From positions 124,001-188,000 of the forward strand of contig JAWPHD010003249.1 of the NCBI GenBank assembly GCA_037043455.1: a stretch of 64,000 nucleotides of DNA, read 5' to 3'. The position numbers and the translations under genes are program-made. This stretch comes from Cyrtodaria siliqua. Lineage: Eukaryota; Mollusca; Bivalvia; Adapedonta; Hiatellidae. Below the pieces are notes generated by a model. That model did no database searches. It was given only the letters and a program-made list of their open reading frames with translations, and was not told where the DNA came from. Of this stretch, positions 55,220 to 64,000 are shown in pieces; positions within the stretch are counted from its first letter, which is position 1; each line of letters begins with the position of its first letter.

Positions 55220-55470
55220 TGGATTCGTTTACGTGCACTGTCCCGCTTTATTGTTGTAACACTAGATTACGATTGAGGTTTGGTACACCCTAGCACCTGG
55301 TCTATACTCACAGCTGCCTTTTCGCCTCTGACCGTTTCAAGACAGTACCTATATTGTCACCCATATTATGTTGTGGTGTCATATACTTTGCTTCTATTTT
55401 TCCTTGTAATTGTTTGTTTCTGACGAGCTTTTTTGTTGGCTGTTTTCTGTGAATGCTACATTTCCTGTTT
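55220..55470 (-). repeat. Family F3 repeat, reverse
   Basis: GTGCACTGTCCCGCTTTATT, CACCCTAGCACCTGG, TTCGCCTCTGACCGTTTCAA and ACATTTCCTGTTTGAC. In the intron after OATP-B exon 5. Confidence 0.6.
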
Positions 55471-55744
55471 GACTTTTTAAAAAATGCGTCTCATCGATAT
55501 ATATAATAATATTAAGCCTCATAATGTCCCTGGGGTCAAAAATAAACCATCCGGTGTAGCACAAGTAGCTATACAAGTCGGCAAAATAGAACATTCTGTT
55601 TGTTTACAATTTAAAAGTTATTCATCTACAGGAAGCGGTTAATATCAAAACGACAAAGCATCTGTCTCATCTCATCATAAAATATATATATAATAAGAAC
55701 AAATTCTCGTATATTTTCGATCAATTGCTCTATTTTCTCCGTAC

Positions 55745-55937
55745 CCAGACTGAAGATAAGGATTGTTGAGTTCTTGATGAGAACATCCCAGGAACATAGA
55801 CACGGTCGTGACCAATATGACACCAAACCCCAGACAGATGGCGGTGCGGATAGTAGAAAATGGCGTCATCTTGAACTTCTTGGTGACGTAACCACCTATA
55901 ACTGACCCTATACTGAATGACGATATGCTTGATACGC
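55745..55937 (-). CDS. OATP-B exon 5
   Basis: This 193-base exon, phase 1 to 2, encodes GVSSISSFSIGSVIGGYVTK, KFKMTPFSTIRTAICLGFGV, ILVTTVSMFLGC and SHQELNNPYLQSG. Its donor is GG|GTACGG, weaker than OATP-A's GTAAGG. It is open and very similar to OATP-A exon 5, including conserved third-base positions, so the duplication is fairly recent or gene conversion has occurred. Confidence 0.88.
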
Positions 55938-56189
55938 CTGTAAAAAAGTTATATTCAGTGGGGTTTTTAAGGCTTGTTCCTCACTTCGGACAATGTTAGG
56001 ATAACACGTCACGGCTGAAGTAAAGGGATGCACTATATACATAAATTAGTTGAGGGGATCTTGACTTAGGTAAACACACGATACACAAGGCTTCTAATTC
56101 ATCATCCACTTTAAATCAGGCAAATTGATCAGAAACAACTAAAAGTATTCCCAATAAATATATCTAATACATCACAAATATATTCGCCT

Positions 56190-57075
56190 AGTTCATCAAA
56201 ATGGATTTGAATGGTTCCCGTCATATCAATTTAATAATAAAGCATTAACACAGAGCGTAGCAAGGTGGTATGATCAAGGAAGAATCTTTTGGAGGGTAGT
56301 TCTAGGGTTTACACAAAAAACATTGTGTCTTTTAGAGAACAACATTAGGTGGTATATTTGATAATCAATTTATATCTATGCGTTTATTATTTCAAATGGT
56401 TCTAGTTTTTTACTGATCTGGTGTACGGTTTTTTATCTGTTATGCATTCAAGGATAAGAAATTCATGTAGTAATCTCAGTAATGATATTTTTCAAAATCA
56501 TTTACGCGAATCGCCTCAATGCAATTGTGGCCAGGGCAATGAAGATAACAATCATTTCTTCTTTGAATGTGAGCAATGCAATGTAGAAGAGTTCGAACTC
56601 TTTCAGTCAACACGTTAGTTTTATCATTTAAGCCCAAATGCATTATTATTTGGAATGTTAGATCTTACAGCACAAGAAAATGGTTTGATTTTTTAATTAC
56701 GTTCAAAACGTTATTAGAGATAGTCATCAATTTACTTTTTGCCATTTAATTTTATCTATTCTGATCAATCAAACCGAACAATGTCACGCATGTTGCATTA
56801 TTCTTTCTTTCTTCCACTTCTACTTCTCCTTTAGTCTTTATTCCTATTTTCTACTTATATTTATCATCTTATTATCTTAACATGTATTACTATTTACATG
56901 TTGTAGTTAATCCAACTTATTGAAACGTGTTAATAGCAATATCCATGCATACTATTTGTTAAAAACTCCATTGCAAGGAAGGACCGAAACTGATGTGGGT
57001 ATCATTTGTGGCCCGACCCAATTGCATTGTACTTGTACATATATGGCAATAAAATATGATTAAATCAAATCAAAA
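56190..57075 (+). mobile_element. LINE 3' end
   Basis: The plus frame at 56421-56618 contains CNCGQGNEDNNHFFFECEQC, the LINE ORF2 cysteine tail. AT-rich 3' sequence follows, ending GGCAATAAAATATGATTAAA and TCAAATC. It is 5' truncated and lies in the OATP-B intron between exons 4 and 5, opposite to the gene. Confidence 0.72.
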
Positions 57076-57352
57076 AGTCTACGCAACAACAATCAACTCA
57101 GTAGATCACTACAATAGCTCTCCACATAGTTCGGACAGTCGAGCTAAAACCAAGAATAATTAACCGACCAAAATGCAGGATTTTTTATAATATTCACAAA
57201 GACACATGACCAAAATACAAACAATTCAACAAATAAACCTGAAATGGTATTAAGTGGATCATAATACAATGCTCTTAGAGAAGAAAAGTGGTTGTAATTA
57301 TTGTCATAAATCTATTTTCGAAAAAGTATATATCACCTGATACTTTTCCTAC

Positions 57353-57511
57353 CTATAATTGTGTTAGATTGCCAGGAAGGAACAGCAAATTGTTTTTCCA
57401 TGTACTTTGGTTCAAATCCAAAAAAACATGCCATGGACAGCACCTGGAACCAGCTACCGATGAGTGTCCATGTATAAACTGGGGATCGTATGACCTCAAC
57501 AATACCAAAAC
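57353..57511 (-). CDS. OATP-B exon 4
   Basis: This 159-base, phase 1/1 exon runs from acceptor AATAGCTGCAG to donor GTAGGAAAAG. It encodes FGIVEVIRSPVYTWTLIGSW, FQVLSMACFFGFEPKYMEK and QFAVPSWQSNTII, collinear with OATP-A exon 4 and fully open. A SINE lies just outside it in the upstream intron. Confidence 0.88.
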   Translation of the reverse strand, partial: VLVLLRSYDPQFIHGHSSVAGSRCCPWHVFLDLNQSTWKNNLLFLPGNLTQL

Positions 57512-57639
57512 CTGCAGCTATTACAAAATCATAGAAAACTAATTATAAATGCAACAATGCCGAAATTACATAGTTTCACACTGGTGCCCTTTGTCGCTTG
57601 ATGAGAAAGTTAAACAAAAAATGTAATTATGTTTAATAT

Positions 57640-57836
57640 TTATTTTACATCGATGTCGAAACAAGTTCTTGCAACTTAGATTAATCACTCTCGATGGCTT
57701 CCTGTGTAAAACCAGTACTAAGCAATGTGGATTAACTATCTTGCTCAAGGATAAATAACGTGGCCGCGACGGAGGATCGAACCCACGACCTCTCGATCAG
57801 GAGTTCGGATCACTGATCACTGCACCACGTCACTCC
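57640..57836 (-). mobile_element. tRNA-derived SINE, second type
   Basis: The minus strand reads ACGTGGTGCAGTGATCAGTG (A box area), TCGAGAGGTCGTGGGTTCGA and TCCTCCG (B box), then TTTATCCTTGAGCAAGATAG, TTAATCCACATTGC and a body of unknown type. Target-site duplications were not resolved, so the 3' end is approximate. Confidence 0.7.
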
Positions 57837-57999
57837 ACTTACTACACGTTATTACACATATAGAAGGTGTGAGATGGATAAAATACATTAACGACACAAA
57901 TAGACAACTAAAAAAGGTAAAGTTCAAAAATACTATATCATTATAACTGATCAAACTGCTTCAATATGTTCATTATAAGCGATGCTGTTTGTATGAAAT

Positions 58000-58075
58000 A
58001 TATACATATATATATATTATATATATTATAATATATATATATAGTATATATATATATGTGTATATGTATATAAAC
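58000..58075 (+). repeat. (TA)n-rich microsatellite
   Basis: TATATATATATAT runs with few interruptions, self-complementary, in OATP-B intron 3. Confidence 0.9.
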
Positions 58076-58442
58076 ATGAGTGTTTTAGTAGGCTTGTTTG
58101 ACAAGTATTTACACGAATCGCTAGCTAGCGTGTTTGACGTTTTAAGAGTTTTCTTTTTTTCTTTCTCAAAACTACCAATACATATTGGGTAAAATGACAA
58201 AGCTTGAGGGAGGTAAATTTCAAGCTCTGTACTCTACTGTCCCTGGATCAATGCATAGTTCCGAGCTGTCAATCAAGCTATATACCCTAGAGATTTGACC
58301 CAATCAAAGTACATTATGTATTTACACCTGTAACGAAAGCAGACATTACCTTATTAAATGTTGTACAATAAAATGGAGCACATAGCCAATGGTTGTGAGC
58401 ACTTGAATCCATGAACAATAGAGGACGGACTCAAGAAACTGA

Positions 58443-58710
58443 TTGATTGATTGAATTGGATGTTATAGGTCGCACCAACAGCTAAGGTCATATGGCGACT
58501 TTCCAGCTTCCATTGGTGGAGGAAGACCCCAGGTGCCCCTCCGGGCAATTTTCGTGCACGGGCGGGCACCTGGGTGAGAACCACCGACGTTCCGCAAGCC
58601 AGCTGGATAGCTTCCTCACTAAAAGATTCCTAAGAGCCCCTGAGGGATCGAACCTACAGCGGTGAGGGGCAAGTGATTTCAAGTCAGAGACGTTAACCAC
58701 TCGGCCACCT
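58443..58710 (-). mobile_element. tRNA-derived SINE, same family as 42439, with TSD
   Basis: Reverse orientation of the 42439-42707 SINE: GCGACTTTCCAGCTTCCATT, CGACGTTCCGCAAGCCAGCT, GGATCGAACCTACAG (B box) and CGTTAACCACTCGGCCAC (A box). The tail is an ATTG tetranucleotide run. AAGAAACTGA at 58433-58442 and 58711-58720 is the duplication. The 158-residue minus ORF across it is not a gene. Confidence 0.9.
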
Positions 58711-59056
58711 AAGAAACTGAAGGTTGGAACTAAAGTTGCAGTGCTTATAAATATTGACAATATGCTCCATTCCATTTGAGTTCGACATGCAAATGAGAAT
58801 TTGTCGATTCTTAAAGACTGCGGGATGTATATAGTACTAGTTCTGCCAGCAATAAGTGGGTGGTCTGCTTCCACAACTAAAAATCGACTATCATGCATAG
58901 CCTCAGATTGTTGAAAATTGCAATTCCGTCCTAGTTGTGACGCCTCCACATTGTAGTTTTGCATGCATTAGACTTACAGTTTCAGTAAAATCATGAACAA
59001 TAACCGCTTACTGAATCTAAATTCACCTTCAAAACACCGTCCTTTCTCAGTTTTAC

Positions 59057-59266
59057 CTTTATATCTTTTACTACTATTGACCATTTCCTTTCGATTGTCT
59101 TCTCTTCTGAACTCTGTTATCCCCATTTAACGAAGTGGTCATCTTTAATCTCCGTGGAAAGCAAAACATTGGCAAAAGCTATCAAAATGGTGGCAACGCC
59201 TACAACAACGAACCCCCACCCACCAGGCGCCAATAAAGCGTGTATCCGAAGACGTTATATCCGTCT
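59057..59266 (-). pseudogene. OATP-B exon 3, frameshifted
   Basis: The exon is 210 bases, exactly as in OATP-A, with acceptor TTCTATTTCAG and donor GTAAAACTGAG. It starts correctly with ETDITSSDTRFIGAWW, including the conserved GAWW. Relative to OATP-A it then has +1 in a run of five G (about 59217), +1 in a run of T (about 59175), and a net -2 near the donor side (about 59060-59095). Read literally, the frame meets TAA at 59145-59147. The indels cancel, so length and outgoing phase are kept. This is either a real disablement or clustered consensus errors. Confidence 0.75.
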
Positions 59267-59456
59267 CTGAAATAGAAAATAATTTTTAAAAAAAGCTTTA
59301 AATATATTCTTCTTCGTCTTATTTTGTCTCGTCCGTCTTATTTTGTCTCGTCGTTCTCGTCTCCTGATACATCATCATCATCGTCGTAAGCATTATCATC
59401 ATCTGTCCCATGTATGTTCCCATAAAGGGCATCTTCTAATATACAACGATTTAATT

Positions 59457-59605
59457 CCTTAGAAGTCAATGGTTAGAACTATTATCAGAGGGAATGACTA
59501 CTGACCCGAGAAGGGTACTATGCGGCACACCGAGTGCGATGATATACTTCAAGGGTCAGTAGTCACTTCCGAGGATAAATAATTATAATCCATTGACTCC
59601 TAAGG
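59457..59605. repeat. Foldback element, about 50-base arms
   Basis: CCTTAGAAGTCAATGG and GAATGACTACTGACCC are mirrored by GGGTCAGTAGTCACTTCC and CCATTGACTCCTAAGG. The loop includes CACCGAGTGCGATG. Confidence 0.85.
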
Positions 59606-59726
59606 CATTACGTAGTTGTTTTATTATATATCATAAAACATAACTGTTTTGATTTTTTACTAATAAAATTAAAAGTTGGAGTGTGAGCCTTGTAAACAAT
59701 GTATCTGCATCCTTTGTTCATTTAAA

Positions 59727-60128
59727 CAAGCGCCACTGACACAGATCGACTATTGTACGGTCACGTGACGCTGCGTCACTGACACAGATCGACTATTGTA
59801 CGGTGACTTGACGCTGCGTCACTGACACAGATCGACTATTATACGGTGACTTGACGCTGCGTCACTGACACAGATCGACTATTGTACGGTCACTTGACGC
59901 TGCATCACTGACACAGATCGACTATTGTACGGTCACGTGACGCTGCGTCACTGACACAGATCCACTATTATACGGTCACTGACACAGATCGACTATTATA
60001 CGGTGACTTGACGCTGCGTCACTGACACAGATCGACTATTGTACGGTCACGTGACTCTGCGTCACTGACACAGATCGACTATTGTACGGTCACGTGACGC
60101 TGCGTCACTGACACATATTGACTGTTGC
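59727..60128 (+). repeat. 43-base minisatellite, about nine copies
   Basis: The unit CACTGACACAGATCGACTAT then TGTACGGTCACGTGACGCTG and CGT repeats, one copy being shortened. Several units carry the palindrome TCACGTGA and the imperfect palindrome TGACGCTGCGTCA. Located in OATP-B intron 2. Confidence 0.95.
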
Positions 60129-60489
60129 TCCGCCCCCCTCTGGATCCTCCCATGCGGATGTTAAATTCCTCAACCTAACTCGACTACTAGCTCTAGAAAT
60201 TAGAATAATTTGAGAAACAGGTTGTTAGAGGAACATCCCCATCTGAGTGCAGATAACAAACGATGCCAAAATTGAAATCATCTCTCTTGTTATTGATTTT
60301 GTTTTTTTATTTTCAAGCGAGAGATGCAACTCGAGAAAAGACGTGACCGTATCAGAAACATTAGCTTTGTTGAATGTGAGTTCATTTGTTAGGCTCAGTA
60401 TAGTAGAAAAGAAAATATTGTCAATGTAAGGTACCGTGAGGTTTCCTTTAAGCTTCGATTACATCAGTAGCATACGGTTCGCGTGGAAT

Positions 60490-60905
60490 ATACATAATAG
60501 GACGTCTTAAATACTGAAAAGCGGATTACGGATTTATTGAGTCTGTTCATGAGAGGTAATGTAAAGCGCAAAACCTCTCACGCCTCCTAGCACCAGCTTA
60601 AGCGATATTCTACTTTAAAGTGGCACATAAAATGCTTGCTGATCCCAAAGGACCAGTAAGTAATAACACTACTAATGTGTAGTCTGGACAACTTTTTACG
60701 GCAGCCAAACAACCGCTAGTGTGAATGTCAATAAATACTGAAAAGTGGATTCCTTGGAAGCAGTAAACACAAACAAGAGATAAAAGAAGTAGCACTCTCG
60801 GTTGTATTGAGTCTATTCATGAGAGGTAATGTAAAGTGCAACACCTCTCACGCCTACTAACACCGGCTTAAGCGATATTCTACGTTAAGTTACATTGTTG
60901 TTAAA
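60490..60905 (+). repeat. Family F2 repeats, two partial copies
   Basis: GAGTCTGTTCATGAGAGGTA, CACCAGCTTAAGCGATATTC and CCCAAAGGACCAGTAAGTAA are followed by a second GAGTCTATTCATGAGAGGTA and CACCGGCTTAAGCGATATTC. Confidence 0.75.
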
Positions 60906-61044
60906 CAGCCCATCAAAACATTAGTTCTATTTGCGAAACCCAGAGGGAGCCCAGTGAGGTTGTTTACTAAGGTGTTAAATATATTTATGAACGTCTTATG
61001 AAAAATTACTAACAATCAAGTGTGTTCAGTTGTTAAAACATACA

Positions 61045-61110
61045 TACCCCACCACCACCACCCCTACACACCACCACCACCACCACCACCCACACATACA
61101 CATACACATA
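61045..61110 (+). repeat. (CCA)n and CACA-rich microsatellite
   Basis: CACCACCACCACC runs just downstream, in gene direction, of OATP-B exon 2. Confidence 0.9.
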
Positions 61111-61178
61111 CTCCCACCCACCCCCATAAACTAAATGACTAACAAACTGACACACTGACACAAACGTGCATTACATAC

Positions 61179-61265
61179 CTTCTAATGTTACATATACATT
61201 GCTGACCGCACTGCCAATCCCATAACCTGCGGCGAGACCAATTATGCTGATACATGCAATGATGC
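61179..61265 (-). CDS. OATP-B exon 2
   Basis: This 87-base, phase 1/1 exon has acceptor TTGTTGCAG and donor GTATGTAATG. It encodes GIIACISIIGLAAGYGIGSA then VSNVYVTLEG, parallel to OATP-A exon 2, and is a glycine-rich membrane helix. It is the most upstream OATP-B exon visible. Confidence 0.83.
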
Positions 61266-61324
61266 CTGCAACAAATATATAGACATGACATGCTTTAATG
61301 AGGATATAATGATCAGTTTACACT

Positions 61325-61800
61325 TTACCGATACACTTTATTGTCTAAGTAGGTATAGGAAATAGTCGAACAGGAAATGTAGCTTTCACAGAAAACAGTC
61401 AACCAAAAACAAGCATTAAAAAAATAAATAATTATAACGTTAATAAACAAGGCATGTGACATAACAAACAGAAACGGGTTGACCATTTTACGTTTGTGGT
61501 GTCGTATTTCTTTATTTACTCGTTTTATTGGGTTGACAGTAGAGTAAGTGTGAGGTTTGGTGCACCCTAGAACCTGGTTTAAACCCCCAGTGGCCTTTTT
61601 GGCCACTGAACGTTCCAAGGCGGTAGCCCTATTGTCAACCCTTTTGTGTTTGTGTTGTCTTTTTTGACCTTTTATTCATCTTTAAATGTGTTCATTGTTT
61701 CTGTGTGTGTTTGTGGTTGACTGTAGTCCTTGAATGCTGCTTTTCCTGTTCGATTTTTATATCTATATTTGAATTCCTGTTTCTTGTGTACAGGAGATGT
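61325..61800 (-). repeat. Family F3 repeats
   Basis: A forward-looking fragment (ACAGTCAACCAAAAACAAGC, AACGGGTTGACCA) abuts a clear reverse copy (CACCCTAGAACCTGGTTTAA, GCCACTGAACGTTCCAAGG, AGCCCTATTGTCAACCC, TGAATGCTGCTTTTCCTGTT). Confidence 0.75.
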
Positions 61801-61929
61801 ATATTTTCTGTAAAAGAAATCACTGATTCGTGTTGTCTTGGAGAGAGCAAATACAATTTATCTTTCAAATTACTGAAGGGTTATTATGAGTTTTCATGAA
61901 CTTAATATTCATATTTACATGATCATTTA

Positions 61930-62115
61930 TGTGTTATACTGGTTTAAACACCCAGCGGCCCTTTTTGCCACTGACCGTTCCAATGCGGTAGCCCTATTGT
62001 AAAATACAATACACGACAACACAAACATAAAAGGGTTTAACATTGTTTGTGGTTGACTGTCGTCCTTGAATGCTGCATATACAGTTCGACTGTTATATCT
62101 ACTTTTCCTTCCACG
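61930..62115 (-). repeat. Family F3 repeat, reverse
   Basis: GGTTTAAACACCCAGCGGCC, TTTTTGCCACTGACCGTTCC, GTAGCCCTATTGTAAA and GGTTGACTGTCGTCCTTGAA. Confidence 0.7.
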
Positions 62116-62314
62116 TGCTTTTTGGTCGTACCACATATTGATTTTCTATTTGGATGTTGCTGTGGTTGTTTAGTGCTATTCTGGATACATTCTGTTTCTA
62201 TTTATTTAAACACATTTAAGAATATCTATAGCTGTAGATGTCATTGTAAGAGATTTTTAGTTGTTGGGATGTACTTGTATTTACATTGTGGGCTCACCAC
62301 ATTTACAAATTGAA

Positions 62315-62530
62315 AATATGGAAAGTGGTGAGGTTGTGTACACAGAAATCGATTTAAACTAACCAACAGGTAGTACTGCCTAGTCGGTAACCCTGTATTC
62401 ACCATTTGATATGTTATATATTGTATTAAATGTAATTATTTTTTATTTTTCCCATTTGGATTAGTGCGTGGTACAGTGCGGACCTACGGTGTCACTGAGT
62501 CTGCCTGCTGTGGTTTCTATAGTACCATTT
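62315..62530 (+). repeat. Family F4 repeat
   Basis: GTGAGGTTGTGTACACAGAA, GTACTGCCTAGTCGGTAACC and CTGCTGTGGTTTCTATAG match the order at 54145-54345. Confidence 0.55.
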
Positions 62531-63700
62531 GTTGTTTCATTTTATTATTACTGTTTAAATATTTAAGAAAATGATATAAACATGTAATGGTTGTGACATT
62601 GTTCAATAATGTGTTCCATGTCAGTGTACATTAGTATGTAATATTATTTTGGGGGTTCACGTAGGCGCACACAACCGTCCTGTGTAGTGGGAAATCTGGC
62701 GAACAACGAATTTCTACTAGAAACCAAAGATAACCAAATTACAGCGCGATAAAGTAGTACCCTTTGCAAGACTGTTAATGGACAAAATATTCGTATATTG
62801 ACAAAAAATTGATAAATATGTACTCGTTGGTAAACATTAAGTGATTTTAAATTAAGCTTAAGTAATACGCTGTTTTTGAAGGGATTTGATCCTTTACAAA
62901 TTAATACGCGTATGTCTTACAACGTAAGTTGGCTGTAAAAGCTGTACCGTACTCTAACAAAAATAGAAGGTGCGTAGTACGGAGAATACCGAAAGTAGCA
63001 ATCAATAATTTAGTAACGAATCTAATAGAGAGTATCGGTATATTATCAGTATATGAAGGATGTATATAACGACAATCGATAATGTTTATTAATTTATTTA
63101 TATCATATATTAGAACAATTAGCATGCATACATGAAATAGATATATATCAGATGTAATTGAATAATAAATAGAATCCTTGCCGTACCGTACATCATTTCT
63201 GTAACAATTATCATAAATAAACATGTAATGTAATCAAAAGTATTAAATAAATATCCGGCATGGGGTTAATAACATGACCAAGAAAGTAATGACATTAAAT
63301 AACGTAACAGTTCGAATTGGTAATTTAAAGGTGTGATAAACACTTAGGCAGATTTCAAGTGGCTTTCACAAATCTTAATACAGCAGATGACATGACTAAT
63401 CAGCAATATTTATACCAATAATAAAGATTATCTTTGGCAAACCCTTGTTAATCTATGGACACTTTTTTCTGCAAAATATTGATTTTGATTTAATTAATCT
63501 TTTTTTAATAATTACATTCATTACATGCACAGATGAAGAGTAAATAATTCGACTACCATGATCACATTACATCTTGGTAACTAACAAAAGCCGTTCATAA
63601 ATTCACGAGTAGAAGAGATTATATATAACTATGTACCACAGACATCTCTTTATCAAACGATACAATTATTTTCATAAAATATTACATGTGTTATGTTTTA
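62531..63700. other. No gene seen; OATP-B exon 1 not found here
   Basis: AT-rich sequence searched on the minus strand for an exon like 17328-17979 (PSWLKP, FIGVYG, YIDD motifs); none found. The ORF at 62901-63224 has no recognisable domain. Confidence 0.55.
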
Positions 63701-63717
63701 GTTATATCGCCACCTCA

Positions 63718-63746
63718 AATTTCCGCAAAGAAATTTGCGGAAATCC
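63718..63746. repeat. Short hairpin
   Basis: TTTCCGCAAA and TTTGCGGAAA flank a short spacer, then a run of T. It resembles a Rho-independent terminator by shape, but the genome is eukaryotic, so no function is assigned. Confidence 0.7.
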
Positions 63747-63929
63747 TTTTTTTTTTCAGACATTCTAGGGACGATAACTCATGCATGATTGAAACTGATT
63801 GATTTCCGAAACGAACAGAGCTCTCATGTTTACATATGTTTTGACCAACTTTCTTTGACATTTTCACTTTACAATTATTTCCCTTTGACACATAAAATTT
63901 AAACATTTCTACATAACTTCACTTTTTAT

Positions 63930-64000
63930 CCCCCGACTTCACATTTTATCTCCCGCCTAATCCGGAGGGATATAGCAGTGCCGTTGTCCTTCTGTCCTTC
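63930..64000 (+). repeat. Start of a dispersed repeat cut by the window edge
   Basis: TATCTCCCGCCTAATCCGGA, GGGATATAGCAGTGCCGTTG and CCTTCTGTCCTTC look like the beginning of a GTCCTTCTGTCC-type repeat common in bivalves. Confidence 0.4.

Larger units (their letters stand above)
49694..61265 (-). other. OATP-B gene span (exons 2-10; first exon not in window)
   Basis: Nine exons of a second OATP/SLCO gene are present: 61179-61265, 59057-59266, 57353-57511, 55745-55937, 53913-54033, 52664-52818, 51736-51800, 50562-50702 and 49694-49842. Lengths and phases match OATP-A exons 2-7 and supply the three 3' exons that A lacks. Exon 1 was not seen in 61266-64000, although in OATP-A it lies only 790 bases upstream of exon 2. 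Exon 3 has balanced indels and a premature stop; all other exons are open with GT/AG borders. Introns hold two SINEs, a LINE tail, foldback elements and a 43-base minisatellite. Either this is a recent pseudogene or exon 3 has consensus errors. Confidence 0.82.

Noticed and set aside
58488..58964. 158-residue minus ORF
   Set aside because: It crosses a tRNA-derived SINE with a target-site duplication; no domain.
63718..63760. Hairpin plus T-run resembling a bacterial terminator
   Set aside because: The genome is eukaryotic; the shape alone is not evidence of termination.

Overview
The window is AT-rich, intron-rich animal DNA with no operons or ribosome binding sites. About 15 spliced exons of one gene family sit in a dense background of transposon relics, foldback elements, SINEs and tandem repeats. 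Gene style and repeat style (tRNA-derived SINEs, blocks rich in TGACCTTGACC, repeat ends with GACGGACAGACGG and TCCCCTCC) suggest a lophotrochozoan, most likely a bivalve mollusc. This is inference from style, not a database match.

The real genes are members of the organic anion transporting polypeptide family (OATP/SLCO), all on the minus strand and apparently in tandem. OATP-A runs from a first coding exon at 17328-17979 down to exon 7 at 1186-1340; its last three exons lie off the left edge or are lost. OATP-B runs from exon 2 at 61179-61265 down to the last exon at 49694-49842; its first exon is not in the window. Both share exon lengths and intron phases, so exons 1-7 of A plus exons 8-10 of B model a protein of about 643 residues, the usual OATP size, with 12 expected membrane segments and a Kazal-like cysteine domain in the fifth extracellular loop. 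A third locus (A') is only a duplicated 3' end at about 18.5-20.0 kb; its penultimate exon has two in-frame stops. OATP-B exon 3 is frameshifted, so B may also be a pseudogene or the assembly may be wrong there.

Layout: 0-0.9 kb dispersed repeat; 1.2-18 kb OATP-A, whose 8.4-kb intron 6 holds a decayed minus-strand LINE (about 2.7-7.6 kb), foldback elements and tRNA-like sequences; 18.5-20.0 kb the A' remnant; 20.0-23.9 kb a GTAAAGAA-rich satellite with a higher-order period near 1.5 kb; 24.5-26.7 kb other tandem repeats; 26.9-34.8 kb an old LTR retroelement with gag and envelope-like remains, no recognisable pol, a nested TTAA-flanked element and an unrecognised ORF with a RING-like cysteine pattern; 35-49 kb MITE-like elements, minisatellites, a SINE with target-site duplication and a LINE tail; 49.7-61.3 kb OATP-B with more SINEs, LINE tails and minisatellites in its introns; 61.3-64 kb dispersed repeats.

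If functional, the OATPs would be plasma-membrane carriers for amphipathic organic anions. Everything else is repetitive or non-coding as far as can be read.
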